Below, one piece after another: positions 34,991 through 43,233 of a DNA stretch of 64,000 nucleotides (the stretch's first letter is position 1; every line of letters starts with the position of its first letter). Origin of the DNA: Bradyrhizobium sp. B124 (lineage in GTDB: Bacteria > Pseudomonadota > Alphaproteobacteria > Rhizobiales > Xanthobacteraceae); assembly GCF_038967635.1 (NCBI RefSeq), contig NZ_CP152413.1:8374001-8438000 (forward strand), given 5' to 3'. The notes under the pieces are model-generated. The model was not told where the DNA came from and searched no databases. It saw only the letters and a list, made by a program, of their open reading frames with translations. Position numbers and translations under genes: made by a program.

Positions 34991-35764
34991 TCACGGCCTG
35001 ACCGCCGGCGTCTCGACCGGCATGCCGCGCGCCCGCGACATCAGATAGAGCTCGAGCTCGACCAGCTCGGGCGACCCATAATCATAGGCTTGCGCGCGGA
35101 TGCCGGTGATGCAGGCGCGCAGCCGCCGCTGCAACGATCCGAGCGACTGCCATTCAAGCCGGTACAGCGGATAGCCGGTGGGCTGTCCTTGCGTGATCGC
35201 GCTTCCCGCGAGCTTCTTGTCCCAATTGTCGTCGTGGCAGTTGGTGCAGCCGAGATTGAGCTGGCCCTGCCGCTGCATGAACAGCGCGTGGCCCTTCTCG
35301 ACGAATGGCGCCAGTTCCGGATCGTCTGTGGCCGCGATCGGCATTCCCCGTGACTGCTGCGCGACATAAGCGGTCAGCGCCAGCAGCTCGCGGCTTTCAT
35401 AGGCGAACGGCGAGGCCTGCTGGTGGTTGGTGCGGCAAAGATTGATCCGCGCTTCGATGTCGACCGGCTTGCCCAGCGCCTTCTCGAAGGCCGGATAGTG
35501 CGCCGCGACGCCCTTCATGCTGACCCGCGCATCGTTATGACAATCGGCGCAGGCCTTGTCCGCGCTGCCGGCCTTGCGGGTCCACAGCGCCTCGCCGTCG
35601 AGCACGAACAGCATGCCGGGATTGGCGGTGTCCTCGTCCTGCATCGCCCTGGTATCCGGGCTCATGAAGCTGTAGCCGGAGCGGCGCTCGGATAGCGGAA
35701 TCTCCGCGGCGAGTGCCGCGCCCGCCATCGCCGTCAGCAGCGCGATGCAGACCGCAATCTTCAT
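34991..35764 (-). CDS. soxA: SoxA, c-type cytochrome of the sulfur-oxidising system
   Basis: 257 residues from the ATG at 35764. Signal peptide MKIAVCIALLTAMAGAALA. Two CxxCH haem sites, CADCH and CTNCH, and the conserved RLRACITGIRA segment whose Cys is the modified haem ligand of SoxA. With SoxX it links thiosulfate or sulfide oxidatively to the SoxY carrier in the periplasm. It is the last gene of soxFXYZA; its start overlaps the SoxZ stop by 4 bp. It is followed by a repeat, not by soxB. Confidence 0.95.
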   Translation of the reverse strand: MKIAVCIALLTAMAGAALAAEIPLSERRSGYSFMSPDTRAMQDEDTANPGMLFVLDGEALWTRKAGSADKACADCHNDARVSMKGVAAHYPAFEKALGKPVDIEARINLCRTNHQQASPFAYESRELLALTAYVAQQSRGMPIAATDDPELAPFVEKGHALFMQRQGQLNLGCTNCHDDNWDKKLAGSAITQGQPTGYPLYRLEWQSLGSLQRRLRACITGIRAQAYDYGSPELVELELYLMSRARGMPVETPAVRP

Positions 35765-36081
35765 TCGACCGTGATCGAAGCCTGCGCGGTCTCCGAAAAT
35801 CCCTTGTCGCCGATCCACTCGAACTCGAACTTGCCGCTCTCGGTCACCATGGTGAAGAAGGTGATGAACGGATTGGCCGCGATCGCGGGAAACAAATCGG
35901 CGCGAAACACCTCGGTGCCGTTGAAGCGGCAAATGAAGCTCGTGATGATGTCGCGCGGCACCACGTCGCCCGACGCGGTGTGGCGGTAGCCGGTCTCCAT
36001 GATGTGCGACATCAGCGTCTTGATCTCGATGACGCTGCCGCGCCTGGCCTTGGCCGGCACGTTGATCAGGGCCGACGGCAT
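35761..36081 (-). CDS. soxZ: SoxZ, sulfur-carrier complex subunit
   Basis: 106 residues. PSALINVPAKARRGSVIEIKTLMSHIMETGYRHT and VPRDIITSFICRFNGTEVFRADLFPAIAANPFITFF match SoxZ. No signal peptide; SoxZ is exported in complex with Tat-borne SoxY. Its start is joined to the SoxY stop by a shared base and its end overlaps SoxA. Confidence 0.95.
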   Translation of the reverse strand: MPSALINVPAKARRGSVIEIKTLMSHIMETGYRHTASGDVVPRDIITSFICRFNGTEVFRADLFPAIAANPFITFFTMVTESGKFEFEWIGDKGFSETAQASITVE

Positions 36082-36545
36082 CAGATCGCCTCCTCGGTGC
36101 AGGCGGCGAGTGTCACCACGACGTCAGCGGTTGCCGACCAGAACGTGTCGTCGGACAGCCGCGCGATCGCGGTCACCTTCTGGCTGTCGGCGAGGCGGAT
36201 GCGGGTCGATATTTGCGCGCGTCCGGCGCGCGGCCAGAGATAGAAGTTGCCGATATTCGGCTGCGGGTTCTTCTCGTTGAAGACGTGGATGCTCTTCACA
36301 TACTCGTCCGCCGTCATTGGGCTCGTGACGCTGACCGTCATGGGCACCGTGTTGCCGTTCTCGACCAGCGGCGGGATGTCGAGCTTGACCTTGCCGGTCC
36401 GCACATTGGCTTCGCCGACGACATTGCGGATCGCGGCCGACAGCATCGCCGGCGTTGCGTCGACAGGGCGCACGATCACCAACACTGCGGCGCCTCCGGC
36501 GAGGCCCAGAACCGTGCGGCGTGTGGTGTGGTTTGAATTCGCCAT
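36081..36545 (-). CDS. soxY: SoxY, sulfur-carrier protein with unusual C-terminus
   Basis: 154 residues. Tat signal with TTRRTVLGLAGGAAVLV. The mature Ig-like domain includes NVRTGKVKLDIPPLVENGNTVPMTVSV and PNIGNFYLWPRAGRAQISTRIRLADSQ, typical of SoxY. SoxY normally ends in GGCGG, with the Cys carrying the sulfur substrate on a flexible arm. Here the end is TLAACTEEAI: one Cys (149) but no glycines around it and five residues after it. The protein might still carry sulfur, or it may be a divergent version. Co-transcribed with soxX (3-bp gap) and soxZ. Confidence 0.9.
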   Translation of the reverse strand: MANSNHTTRRTVLGLAGGAAVLVIVRPVDATPAMLSAAIRNVVGEANVRTGKVKLDIPPLVENGNTVPMTVSVTSPMTADEYVKSIHVFNEKNPQPNIGNFYLWPRAGRAQISTRIRLADSQKVTAIARLSDDTFWSATADVVVTLAACTEEAI

Positions 36546-36548
36546 GCT

Positions 36549-36998
36549 CTATTCTCGCAACGTTACCAGGTAGGCCACGATATCCTCGATCTGCTCCGCC
36601 GACAGGATCGGCTTGCCGCGCCATGAGGCGCCGACACGCGTAAGCCCGCCGACGCGATAGTAGGACGGCATGATCGTCGTCGCATTGAGGTGTGATGCAT
36701 CGACCAGCCGGAGCCGCAATTGTCCTTCCGACCAGCGGCTGCCGCTGCCGGTGAGGTTCGGCGCGAGGTCACCCTGGAACGCCTGCTCGGGAAATGGGCC
36801 GCTGTGGCAGAGGATGCAAGTCGAGGAACGCTCGACGATCAGCGCCCGGCCGCGGGTTGCGTCGCCTTTGCTTCCCGTCAGCGGTTGCGGAATCACATCG
36901 CCGACCACGGTGTAGGGCCGCAGTTCCTCGGCACGGGCGGACGCGCAGGTCGCGAGCAGTTCTGCGGCGAAGACTATTGTGAGAGCGAGCCTAGCCAA
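36549..36998 (-). CDS. soxX: SoxX, monohaem cytochrome c
   Basis: 149 residues. Signal peptide MARLALTIVFAAELLATCASARA. One CILCH haem site and a likely Met ligand in NATTIMPSYYRVGGL, then ILSAEQIEDIVAYLVTLRE at the C-terminus, as in SoxX. Accepts electrons from SoxA-catalysed sulfur conjugation. It overlaps the SoxF stop by 8 bp. Confidence 0.95.
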   Translation of the reverse strand: MARLALTIVFAAELLATCASARAEELRPYTVVGDVIPQPLTGSKGDATRGRALIVERSSTCILCHSGPFPEQAFQGDLAPNLTGSGSRWSEGQLRLRLVDASHLNATTIMPSYYRVGGLTRVGASWRGKPILSAEQIEDIVAYLVTLRE

Positions 36999-38262
36999 AG
37001 GCGTCTCCCGTGATGCTCCTGAACCAGTCGATCGCCTGGTTGGCCTCGCGCTGGCGAACCTCGCGCGGCGCGTCGACCGGGCTCGTGCTCACCTCGGCCT
37101 CGGCGTACTGATCCTCCTTGGGCTGATAGATGCCCTTCAAAGAGAACGCGTAGCCCGGCGCGACTGTGTTGTAGCAGGCGCCGTCGAGCCGCGGTGTCTC
37201 CGGCGCCTTGCCTGCGAGCGAATTGACGATCGCGGCCGCACAGGCGCGGCCTTGCGCCGCCGCAGCGGAAGCGGATTTCGGAATGCCGCCCGCGATCGCG
37301 GCGTCGCCGATCACGTGGATATTGGGCACCAGCTTCGAGGCAAAGGTCACGGGATCGATCGGGCACCAGCCGGTATGGTCGGCGGCGCCCGCGATCTCCG
37401 CGATGCGGCCGGCCCGCTGCGGCGGAATCACATTGGCGACTGCGGCGGTGTAGTTGCCGAAGTCGGTGACGATCTCGTTGGTTGCCGGATCGACCGAGGT
37501 CACCCGTCCGCCTTGCGACAGGGCGATCCGCTCGATCATGCCGGGATAGAGCTCCGCCCAGGCTTTTTCGAACAGCTTCTGCTGCGAGTAATTGTCCTTG
37601 GCGTCGAGCACCAGGATCTTCGACTTCGGCTTGCTGGCCTTGAGGTAATGCGCAATCAGGCTGGCGCGCTCGTAAGGCGCCGGCGGACAGCGCAACGGCG
37701 CGGCCGGCACCGCGATCACGACGAGGCCGCCATCGTCCATGGCCTCGAGCTGCTTGCGCAGCAGCAGGGTCTGCGCGCCGGCCTTCCAGGCATGCGGCAT
37801 CTTCTCGGCGGCGGCCTCGTCATAGCCGGAGAGGGCGTCGAAGCGCATGTCGATGCCGGGGGCGAGCACAAGCCGGTCATAGGATAGCGTTGTGCCATCG
37901 GAGAGCGTGATGGTGCGCGCCTGCGCATCGACCTTGGTGGCCGCCTGTGCGGCGACCGTGATGCCGTCGGCCGCAACCTTGTCGTAGCTGAACTGCTGCG
38001 CCGAGAGTTCACGCAGGCCTGCGATCATCTCGTTGCTGAACGGGCAGGCGGTGAAGACCTTGCTCGGCTCGATCAGTGTGACCTGGAGTTTTGCATCAAG
38101 CCGCCGCAGCGCCCGCGCGCAGACCGCGCCGCCAAAACCGCCGCCGATCACCGCGATGCGCGGCGCGCCTTGCGCCAGCGCCGGACGCGCCAAGGCCGCC
38201 GCTGCGACGACAGCGGCGCCACGGACCACATCCCTGCGCGTCGGATGACGCGTGACGGCCAT
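36991..38262 (-). CDS. soxF: SoxF / flavocytochrome c sulfide dehydrogenase flavoprotein
   Basis: 423 residues. Tat signal (PTRRDVVRGAAVVAAAALARPALA), FAD motif IAVIGGGFGGAVCARALRRL, and the two redox cysteines of the sulfide dehydrogenase active site, one in TACPFSN and one in GWCPIDP. The C-terminal part, with VTFASKLVPNIHVIGDAAIAGGIPKSASAA, completes the FccB fold. It oxidises sulfide in the periplasm, passing electrons to a cytochrome. First gene of the sox operon, starting 57 bp after the preceding gene, beyond a terminator. Confidence 0.9.
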   Translation of the reverse strand: MAVTRHPTRRDVVRGAAVVAAAALARPALAQGAPRIAVIGGGFGGAVCARALRRLDAKLQVTLIEPSKVFTACPFSNEMIAGLRELSAQQFSYDKVAADGITVAAQAATKVDAQARTITLSDGTTLSYDRLVLAPGIDMRFDALSGYDEAAAEKMPHAWKAGAQTLLLRKQLEAMDDGGLVVIAVPAAPLRCPPAPYERASLIAHYLKASKPKSKILVLDAKDNYSQQKLFEKAWAELYPGMIERIALSQGGRVTSVDPATNEIVTDFGNYTAAVANVIPPQRAGRIAEIAGAADHTGWCPIDPVTFASKLVPNIHVIGDAAIAGGIPKSASAAAAQGRACAAAIVNSLAGKAPETPRLDGACYNTVAPGYAFSLKGIYQPKEDQYAEAEVSTSPVDAPREVRQREANQAIDWFRSITGDAFG

Positions 38263-38275
38263 GCACGAGAATCCG

Positions 38276-38310
38276 GAAAAAGGAAGCGGCGGCCGGTCCG
38301 GCCGCCGCTT
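38276..38310 (-). terminator. Rho-independent terminator of the molybdenum hydroxylase operon
   Basis: On the minus strand a perfect 12-bp stem AAGCGGCGGCCG / CGGCCGCCGCTT with a 3-base loop is followed by CCTTTTTCC. It directly follows the large-subunit gene and separates it from soxF, so the sox promoter must lie in or near this short gap. Confidence 0.8.
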
Positions 38311-38319
38311 CTGGTTTGA

Positions 38320-40530
38320 TCAGGCGAAAGAGATGTTCTGGTTGCGCAGCGGGAAAGTACGGATGCGTTTTCCCGTCGCGGCGAAATAGGCGTTGAGCAC
38401 CGCCGGCGCGGCAACGCCGATGGTCGGCTCGCCGACGCCGCCCCAGAACCCGCCGCTCGGCACCATCACCGATTCCACCTTCGGCATTTCGTTGATGCGC
38501 ATCGAGTTGTAGGTGTCGAAATTGGTCTGCTCGATGCGGCCGTCCTTCACGGTGCAGCCGCCATAGAACAGCGCGCTGAGGCCATAGACGAAGGAGCCCG
38601 CGATCTGCCGCTCCACCTGCGCCGGGTTGACGACATAGCCGGGATCGGTGGAGGCGACGATACGATGCACCTTGATCTTGCTGCCGTCGGTCACCGAGAT
38701 CTCGGCGGCGCCGGCAACATAGCTGCCATAGCCCATCACCTGCGCGATGCCGCGATAGACGCGCTGCGGCGCCGGCGTGCCCCAGCCGATCTTCTCGGCC
38801 ACGGCGTTGAGCACGGCGAGATGCTTGGGGTGCTTGCCCATCAGCTTGCGGCGGAATTCGAGCGGGTCCTGGCCGACAGCCTGGGCCAGCTCGTCCATGA
38901 AGCACTCCAGGTAGATCGCGTTGTGATTGACGTTGACGCCGCGCCAGAAGCCCGGCGGGACGTGCGGGTTGCGCATCGCATGCTCGACCAGCAAATTCGG
39001 CACCGAATAGCCGATCGCGGCCTCGCCGGATTGCGCGACGCCCTGGAACGCGGCGGGGTCCATGCCGTTCTGCAGCGCTTCCGGGCGCACCGAGAACAGG
39101 ATGGACTGACCCGACAGCCGGTAGTGCAGCGCGACCAGATTGTTGTCGGCATCGAATGCGCCGGTCAGCTTGCACTGCGTGATCGGGTGATACTTGCCGT
39201 GCTGCATGTCCTCCTCGCGCGACCACAACAGCTTGATCGGCGTGCCCGGCATCTGCTTGGCGATCGCCACCGCCTGTCGGACATAGTCGGTCATGCCGCG
39301 CCGGCCGAAGCCGCCGCCGAGCATCAGCTTGTGCACGTCGACTTTATCGGCCGGCAGGCCGGAGGCCTCAAGCGCCGCCGCGAACGCCGCCTCGCCATTC
39401 TGCGTGCCGCACCACACCTCGCATTTGTCAGGTGTGTAGAGCACGGTGGCGTTCATCGGCTCCATCGTGGCGTGGTTCTGGTAGGGATAGCTGTAGACCG
39501 CCTCGACCTTCTTGGCCGCACCGGCAATGGCTGCCTTTGCATCGCCGTTCTGGTTGCCGACATAGGCCGGCTGCGCATTGTCGAGCCCTTCGGCAAGCCA
39601 CTTCGCAATCGTCTCGCTGGAGACCTTTGCATTGTCGCCTTCGTCCCAGACGATCGGCAGCGCGTCCAGCGCGGTCTTGGCGTGCCACCAGGTGTCGGCG
39701 ACGACGGCAACGGCGCTGTTGCCGACCGGCACCACCTTCTTGACGCCCTTCATGCCGGCGATCTTGGCTTCGTCAAAGCTCTTCAGCTTGCCGCCGAACA
39801 CCGGGCAGTCCTTGATCGCGGCGTTCAGCATGCCGGGCAGCTTGACGTCGATGCCGTAGGTCATCTTGCCGGTGGTCTTATCGACGGTGTCGAGCCGCTT
39901 CAGGCCCTTGCCGGCGATGGTCCAGTCCTTCGGGTCCTTCAGCTTGACGTCGGCCGGCGGCTCGAGCCTGGCCGCGGCTTCCGCAACCTTGCCGTAGGTC
40001 GTGGTCTTGCCCGACGGCGCGTGCGTGATGACGCTGTTCGCGGCCTTGCACTCGGTGGCCGGCACCTTCCACTCATTGGCGGCGGCCTGGATCAGCATCA
40101 CGCGCGCGGTGGCGCCGCCCTTGCGGACATAGTCCTGCGAGGTGCGGATGCCGCGGCTGCCGCCGGTCGAGAAATCGCCCCAGGCGCGCTTGCGGGCGAC
40201 GCTCTGGCCGGGCGTCGGGAATTCGGTGGTGACCTTCGACCAGTCGCACTCCAGCTCTTCGGCGACGAGCTGGGCGAGGCCGGTCAGCGTGCCCTGGCCC
40301 ATTTCGGAGCGGGCGATGCGGATCACCACGGTGTCGTCGGGCCGGATCACGACCCAGGCGTTGACTTCAGGTGCGCCGTCGGCGGCGCGCACCACGGAGG
40401 GACCGCCGAACGGCAGATCGAGGCCGAGCGCGAGGCCGGCGCCGGCGGTTGCCGTGCCGATCACGAAGGCGCGGCGGTTCAGCCGAGAAGAGAGCTTTGG
40501 CATGGCGTGCTGGTTGACTTGCAGATTCAT
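38320..40530 (-). CDS. Molybdopterin-dependent dehydrogenase large subunit (IorB-like)
   Basis: 736 residues from the ATG at 40530, with AGGAGGCAGCC just before it. Tat signal LNRRAFVIGTATAGAGLAL. Xanthine-oxidase-family motifs of the isoquinoline 1-oxidoreductase type: MGQGTLTGLAQLVAEELECDW, GWRGVNVNHNA-like FWRGVNVNHNAIYLE, and the active-site Glu in WGGVGEPTIG. With the 2Fe-2S partner it hydroxylates an N-heterocycle or oxidises an aldehyde in the periplasm. Unlike NicB it has no fused cytochrome. Substrate unknown; its closeness to the nicotinate locus may be coincidental. Confidence 0.85.
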   Translation of the reverse strand: MNLQVNQHAMPKLSSRLNRRAFVIGTATAGAGLALGLDLPFGGPSVVRAADGAPEVNAWVVIRPDDTVVIRIARSEMGQGTLTGLAQLVAEELECDWSKVTTEFPTPGQSVARKRAWGDFSTGGSRGIRTSQDYVRKGGATARVMLIQAAANEWKVPATECKAANSVITHAPSGKTTTYGKVAEAAARLEPPADVKLKDPKDWTIAGKGLKRLDTVDKTTGKMTYGIDVKLPGMLNAAIKDCPVFGGKLKSFDEAKIAGMKGVKKVVPVGNSAVAVVADTWWHAKTALDALPIVWDEGDNAKVSSETIAKWLAEGLDNAQPAYVGNQNGDAKAAIAGAAKKVEAVYSYPYQNHATMEPMNATVLYTPDKCEVWCGTQNGEAAFAAALEASGLPADKVDVHKLMLGGGFGRRGMTDYVRQAVAIAKQMPGTPIKLLWSREEDMQHGKYHPITQCKLTGAFDADNNLVALHYRLSGQSILFSVRPEALQNGMDPAAFQGVAQSGEAAIGYSVPNLLVEHAMRNPHVPPGFWRGVNVNHNAIYLECFMDELAQAVGQDPLEFRRKLMGKHPKHLAVLNAVAEKIGWGTPAPQRVYRGIAQVMGYGSYVAGAAEISVTDGSKIKVHRIVASTDPGYVVNPAQVERQIAGSFVYGLSALFYGGCTVKDGRIEQTNFDTYNSMRINEMPKVESVMVPSGGFWGGVGEPTIGVAAPAVLNAYFAATGKRIRTFPLRNQNISFA

Positions 40531-40540
40531 GGCTGCCTCC

Positions 40541-40990
40541 TCACGCGTTCGCGGCAGCATGGATCGCCTCGCGCACCTGCTGGAAGGTGCCGCAGCGGCA
40601 GATATTGGTGATGGCGTCGTTGATGTCGTCGTCGGTCGGCTTCGGGTTTTCCTTCAAGAGCGCCGCGACCGCCATGATCATGCCGCTCTGGCAATAGCCG
40701 CATTGCGGCACGTCGTTCGCGATCCAGGCGAGCTGCACCTTGTGCATCACGCCGCCCGCCGCGAGGCCCTCGATGGTGGTGATGTCCTTGCCGGCCACTT
40801 CGTTCACCGTCACGCCGCAGGAGCGCATCGCGACCCCGTCGACATGCACGGTGCAGGCGCCGCACTGTGCAATACCGCAGCCGTATTTGGTCCCTGTCAG
40901 TCCGACGTTCTCGCGAATCGCCCACAAAAGTGGCGTGTCGTCCTCGACGTCTACATTGATCGTCTTGCCGTTGATTTTGAGGTTTGCCAT
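40541..40990 (-). CDS. 2Fe-2S small subunit of molybdenum hydroxylase (IorA-like)
   Basis: 149 residues. First cluster Cys set [18 protein letters not shown] with a following C, second cluster in [16 protein letters not shown]. The N-terminus [33 protein letters not shown] is that of the family. It lacks an export signal and would cross the membrane with the Tat-borne large subunit, 10 bp downstream. Confidence 0.9.
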   Translation of the reverse strand: MANLKINGKTINVDVEDDTPLLWAIRENVGLTGTKYGCGIAQCGACTVHVDGVAMRSCGVTVNEVAGKDITTIEGLAAGGVMHKVQLAWIANDVPQCGYCQSGMIMAVAALLKENPKPTDDDINDAITNICRCGTFQQVREAIHAAANA

Positions 40991-41144
40991 CGCGATCCCC
41001 TGAATGGTCCGATCCTCCGATCGGACTTCGGGGCGATGTTGGCCTTGAAACTGGAACGGTTCAAATCAAGAAAATGCGCTTGCAGTGCGGAAGAAAGTTG
41101 ATGGCGCGGTGTATGGTCGCGCCCCTGCGCGCGCAACATGCCTG

Positions 41145-42581
41145 TCATGTCTTTTGCGGTGAGGCGACGGCCAAACGCAGGAAGCTCATGACGCTGCCGA
41201 GCGCGGCAAATCCGGCACCCAGCGCCAGCGCGACGGTGGCGCCCTCGCGATCGGCGAGTGCGAAGCAGAGCGCGGCCAGCGCAGCGCCGGCGGTCTGTCC
41301 GGTCAACCGCGCGGTCGCAACGATGCTGCTGGCGCTGCCGCTGCGATGCGACGGCGCGCTCGACATGATCGCCTTCATGTTGGGGGTCTGGAAGAAGCCG
41401 AAACCGATGCCGCAGATCATGGTGCGCCAGACGATGTTGGCGATGCCGGGCTCGGTCGGCAGGGTCGCGAGCAGCACCATGCCAACGCCCAGCAGCAGCA
41501 TGCCGATGCCGCCGAGGATGCCGGCCGGATAGCGATCCGACAACCGGCCGCCGATCGGCGCCATGAAGGCGACCACCAGCGGCCAGGGCGTCATGAAGAA
41601 GCCGGTCTCGACCTGCGAGCGGTGCAGAATGTCCTCGAAGTAGAACGGCAGCGACACGAAGGCGAGGCCCTGCACAGCAAATGAGCAGACGGCGGTCGCG
41701 GCCGACAGCGCGAAGATCGGACGGCGGAACAGGTCGATCGGCAGCATCGGCGCCGGATGATCGGCATGCCGCCGGGTCAGGATCCAGCCGAACAGGAGGG
41801 CGCCGGCAAACTCCGAGATGACAAGCGTAGGCGCCGCCTTGTGGGCGGCGCTGCCGATGCTGATGATGAAGAGCCCGAGGCAGGCGCAGGCCAGCGCCGC
41901 ACCGGCGAAGTCGAAGGCGTGGGTGGCGCGCGGCGTCTTCGGCAGCGTCTTCATGCCGATCAGCAACGCGACGATGCCGAAGGGAATGTTGACGGCGAAC
42001 AGCCAGGGCCACGGTCCGAGCGCGAGGATGCCGGAGGCGATGGTCGGCCCGAGCGACATGGCGCTCGCGACCACGAGCGCATTGTGACCGAAGCCGCGGC
42101 CGAGCATCCGGCTCGGATAAACGAAGCGGACCAGCGCGGTGTTGACGCTCATCAGGCCGCTGGCGCCGAGCCCCTGCAAGGTGCGCGCGACCAGGAGGCT
42201 CGGCAGCGACCACGCCAGCGCACAGCCGAGTGACGCGAATGTGAACAGCAGGAGGCCGCCGATGTAGATCCGCTGGTGGCCGACGATTTCGCCGAGCGCA
42301 CCGAGCGGCAGCAGCGTGGCGACCAGGGCGATCTGATAGACGTTGACGACCCAGACCACTTCCGCAGGGCTGACATGCAGATCGCTGGCGATCGCGGGTA
42401 GCGCGATGTTGGCGATCGCGGTATCGAGCGAGGCCATCGCCAGCGCGGTGAAGATCGCGGCTACTGCCCAGCGCCTCCGTTCCCAAGGCAATCCATCCGG
42501 CAATCCATCGGTGATCGGCGCCGTTGCCGCGGTGGTCGGGGTCTTCTCGAGCATGCCTGAAAATGTCTCCGAGACCGCCAT
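41145..42581 (-). CDS. MFS transporter, DHA2-type drug/solute exporter
   Basis: 478 residues with about 14 hydrophobic segments. Motif A region GALGEIVGHQRIYIGGLLLF and motif C-like GPTIASGILALGPWPWLFAVNIPFG place it in the EmrB/QacA branch of proton-driven exporters. Early acidic-residue motif LDTAIANIALPAIASDL is typical. Upstream of the molybdenum hydroxylase genes on the same strand with a 154-bp gap; it may export a toxic substrate or product. Substrate unknown. Confidence 0.85.
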   Translation of the reverse strand: MAVSETFSGMLEKTPTTAATAPITDGLPDGLPWERRRWAVAAIFTALAMASLDTAIANIALPAIASDLHVSPAEVVWVVNVYQIALVATLLPLGALGEIVGHQRIYIGGLLLFTFASLGCALAWSLPSLLVARTLQGLGASGLMSVNTALVRFVYPSRMLGRGFGHNALVVASAMSLGPTIASGILALGPWPWLFAVNIPFGIVALLIGMKTLPKTPRATHAFDFAGAALACACLGLFIISIGSAAHKAAPTLVISEFAGALLFGWILTRRHADHPAPMLPIDLFRRPIFALSAATAVCSFAVQGLAFVSLPFYFEDILHRSQVETGFFMTPWPLVVAFMAPIGGRLSDRYPAGILGGIGMLLLGVGMVLLATLPTEPGIANIVWRTMICGIGFGFFQTPNMKAIMSSAPSHRSGSASSIVATARLTGQTAGAALAALCFALADREGATVALALGAGFAALGSVMSFLRLAVASPQKT

Positions 42582-42758
42582 GTACTACGGCGGCATCCCA
42601 TTCCCCAGCCGCGCCATTGCATGATGCATATGCGAAGCGGCCTTGCCGGACGCGCAGGCCGGCTGCGGCCGTGGGGGCGGTCTCGGGGTGAGGGGCGGAA
42701 CGAAGAGCAAAGCTCGGGCAACCCATGTCGCTAGAATGCGGAGCTGCGTCTCCACTTC

Positions 42759-42869
42759 AACTGTCATCGCCCGGCTCGACCGGGCGATCCCAGTACGCCG
42801 CGGCTTCTCGATTCAAGCGCCGGCGTCTCTGGAATACTGGATCGCCCGGTCGAGCCGGGCGATGACACC
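42759..42869. repeat. Dispersed palindromic repeat, family 1 (copy 2)
   Basis: CAACTGTCATCGCCCGGC..GGGCGATCCCAGTACGCCGC at the left and CTGGAATACTGGATCGCCC..GGGCGATGACACC at the right, as at 1563-1670. Confidence 0.85.
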
Positions 42870-42907
42870 GAGATGAAGTACGTCGTATCGCGCGAGAACC
42901 ATCCTCA

Positions 42908-43032
42908 TCGTCGTCCTGGCGAAAGCCAGGACCCATCACCCCCAATGCTGGTTGTCGCGTGACGCCGGGGCCGCAGCTCACTCTCACAACGCAACCCAGT
43001 GGTTATGGGTCCCTGCTTTCGCAGGGACGACA
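42908..43032. repeat. Dispersed palindromic repeat, family 2 (copy 2)
   Basis: ATCGTCGTCCTGGCGAAAGCC, GACGCCGGGGCCGC, and CTGCTTTCGCAGGGACGAC, as at 1700-1832. The rest of the 650-bp gap before the permease (42582-43233) shows no gene. Confidence 0.85.
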
Positions 43033-43233
43033 CTCAGTTTGCAGCGCGTGAGCGCGATCAATCGAATTCGTGCTCCCGCGCTGTGTCACATTAGCGCGCC
43101 GGAGCGACTTTCGGATAGCTTGCGTCACGGTCGCGATCGACTACGCTTGGCATACAAGCAGGCGCGACGTCAGATCGGGCCGCAAGAGGGGACGCGCGCA
43201 TTGCACGGACAGACCGACCGGCGCAGCGAAGCC

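Noticed and set aside
42952..43233. An N-terminal extension of the Fbp-type permease
   Set aside because: The frame is open only because it passes through a dispersed repeat; permease sequence begins after 43234.
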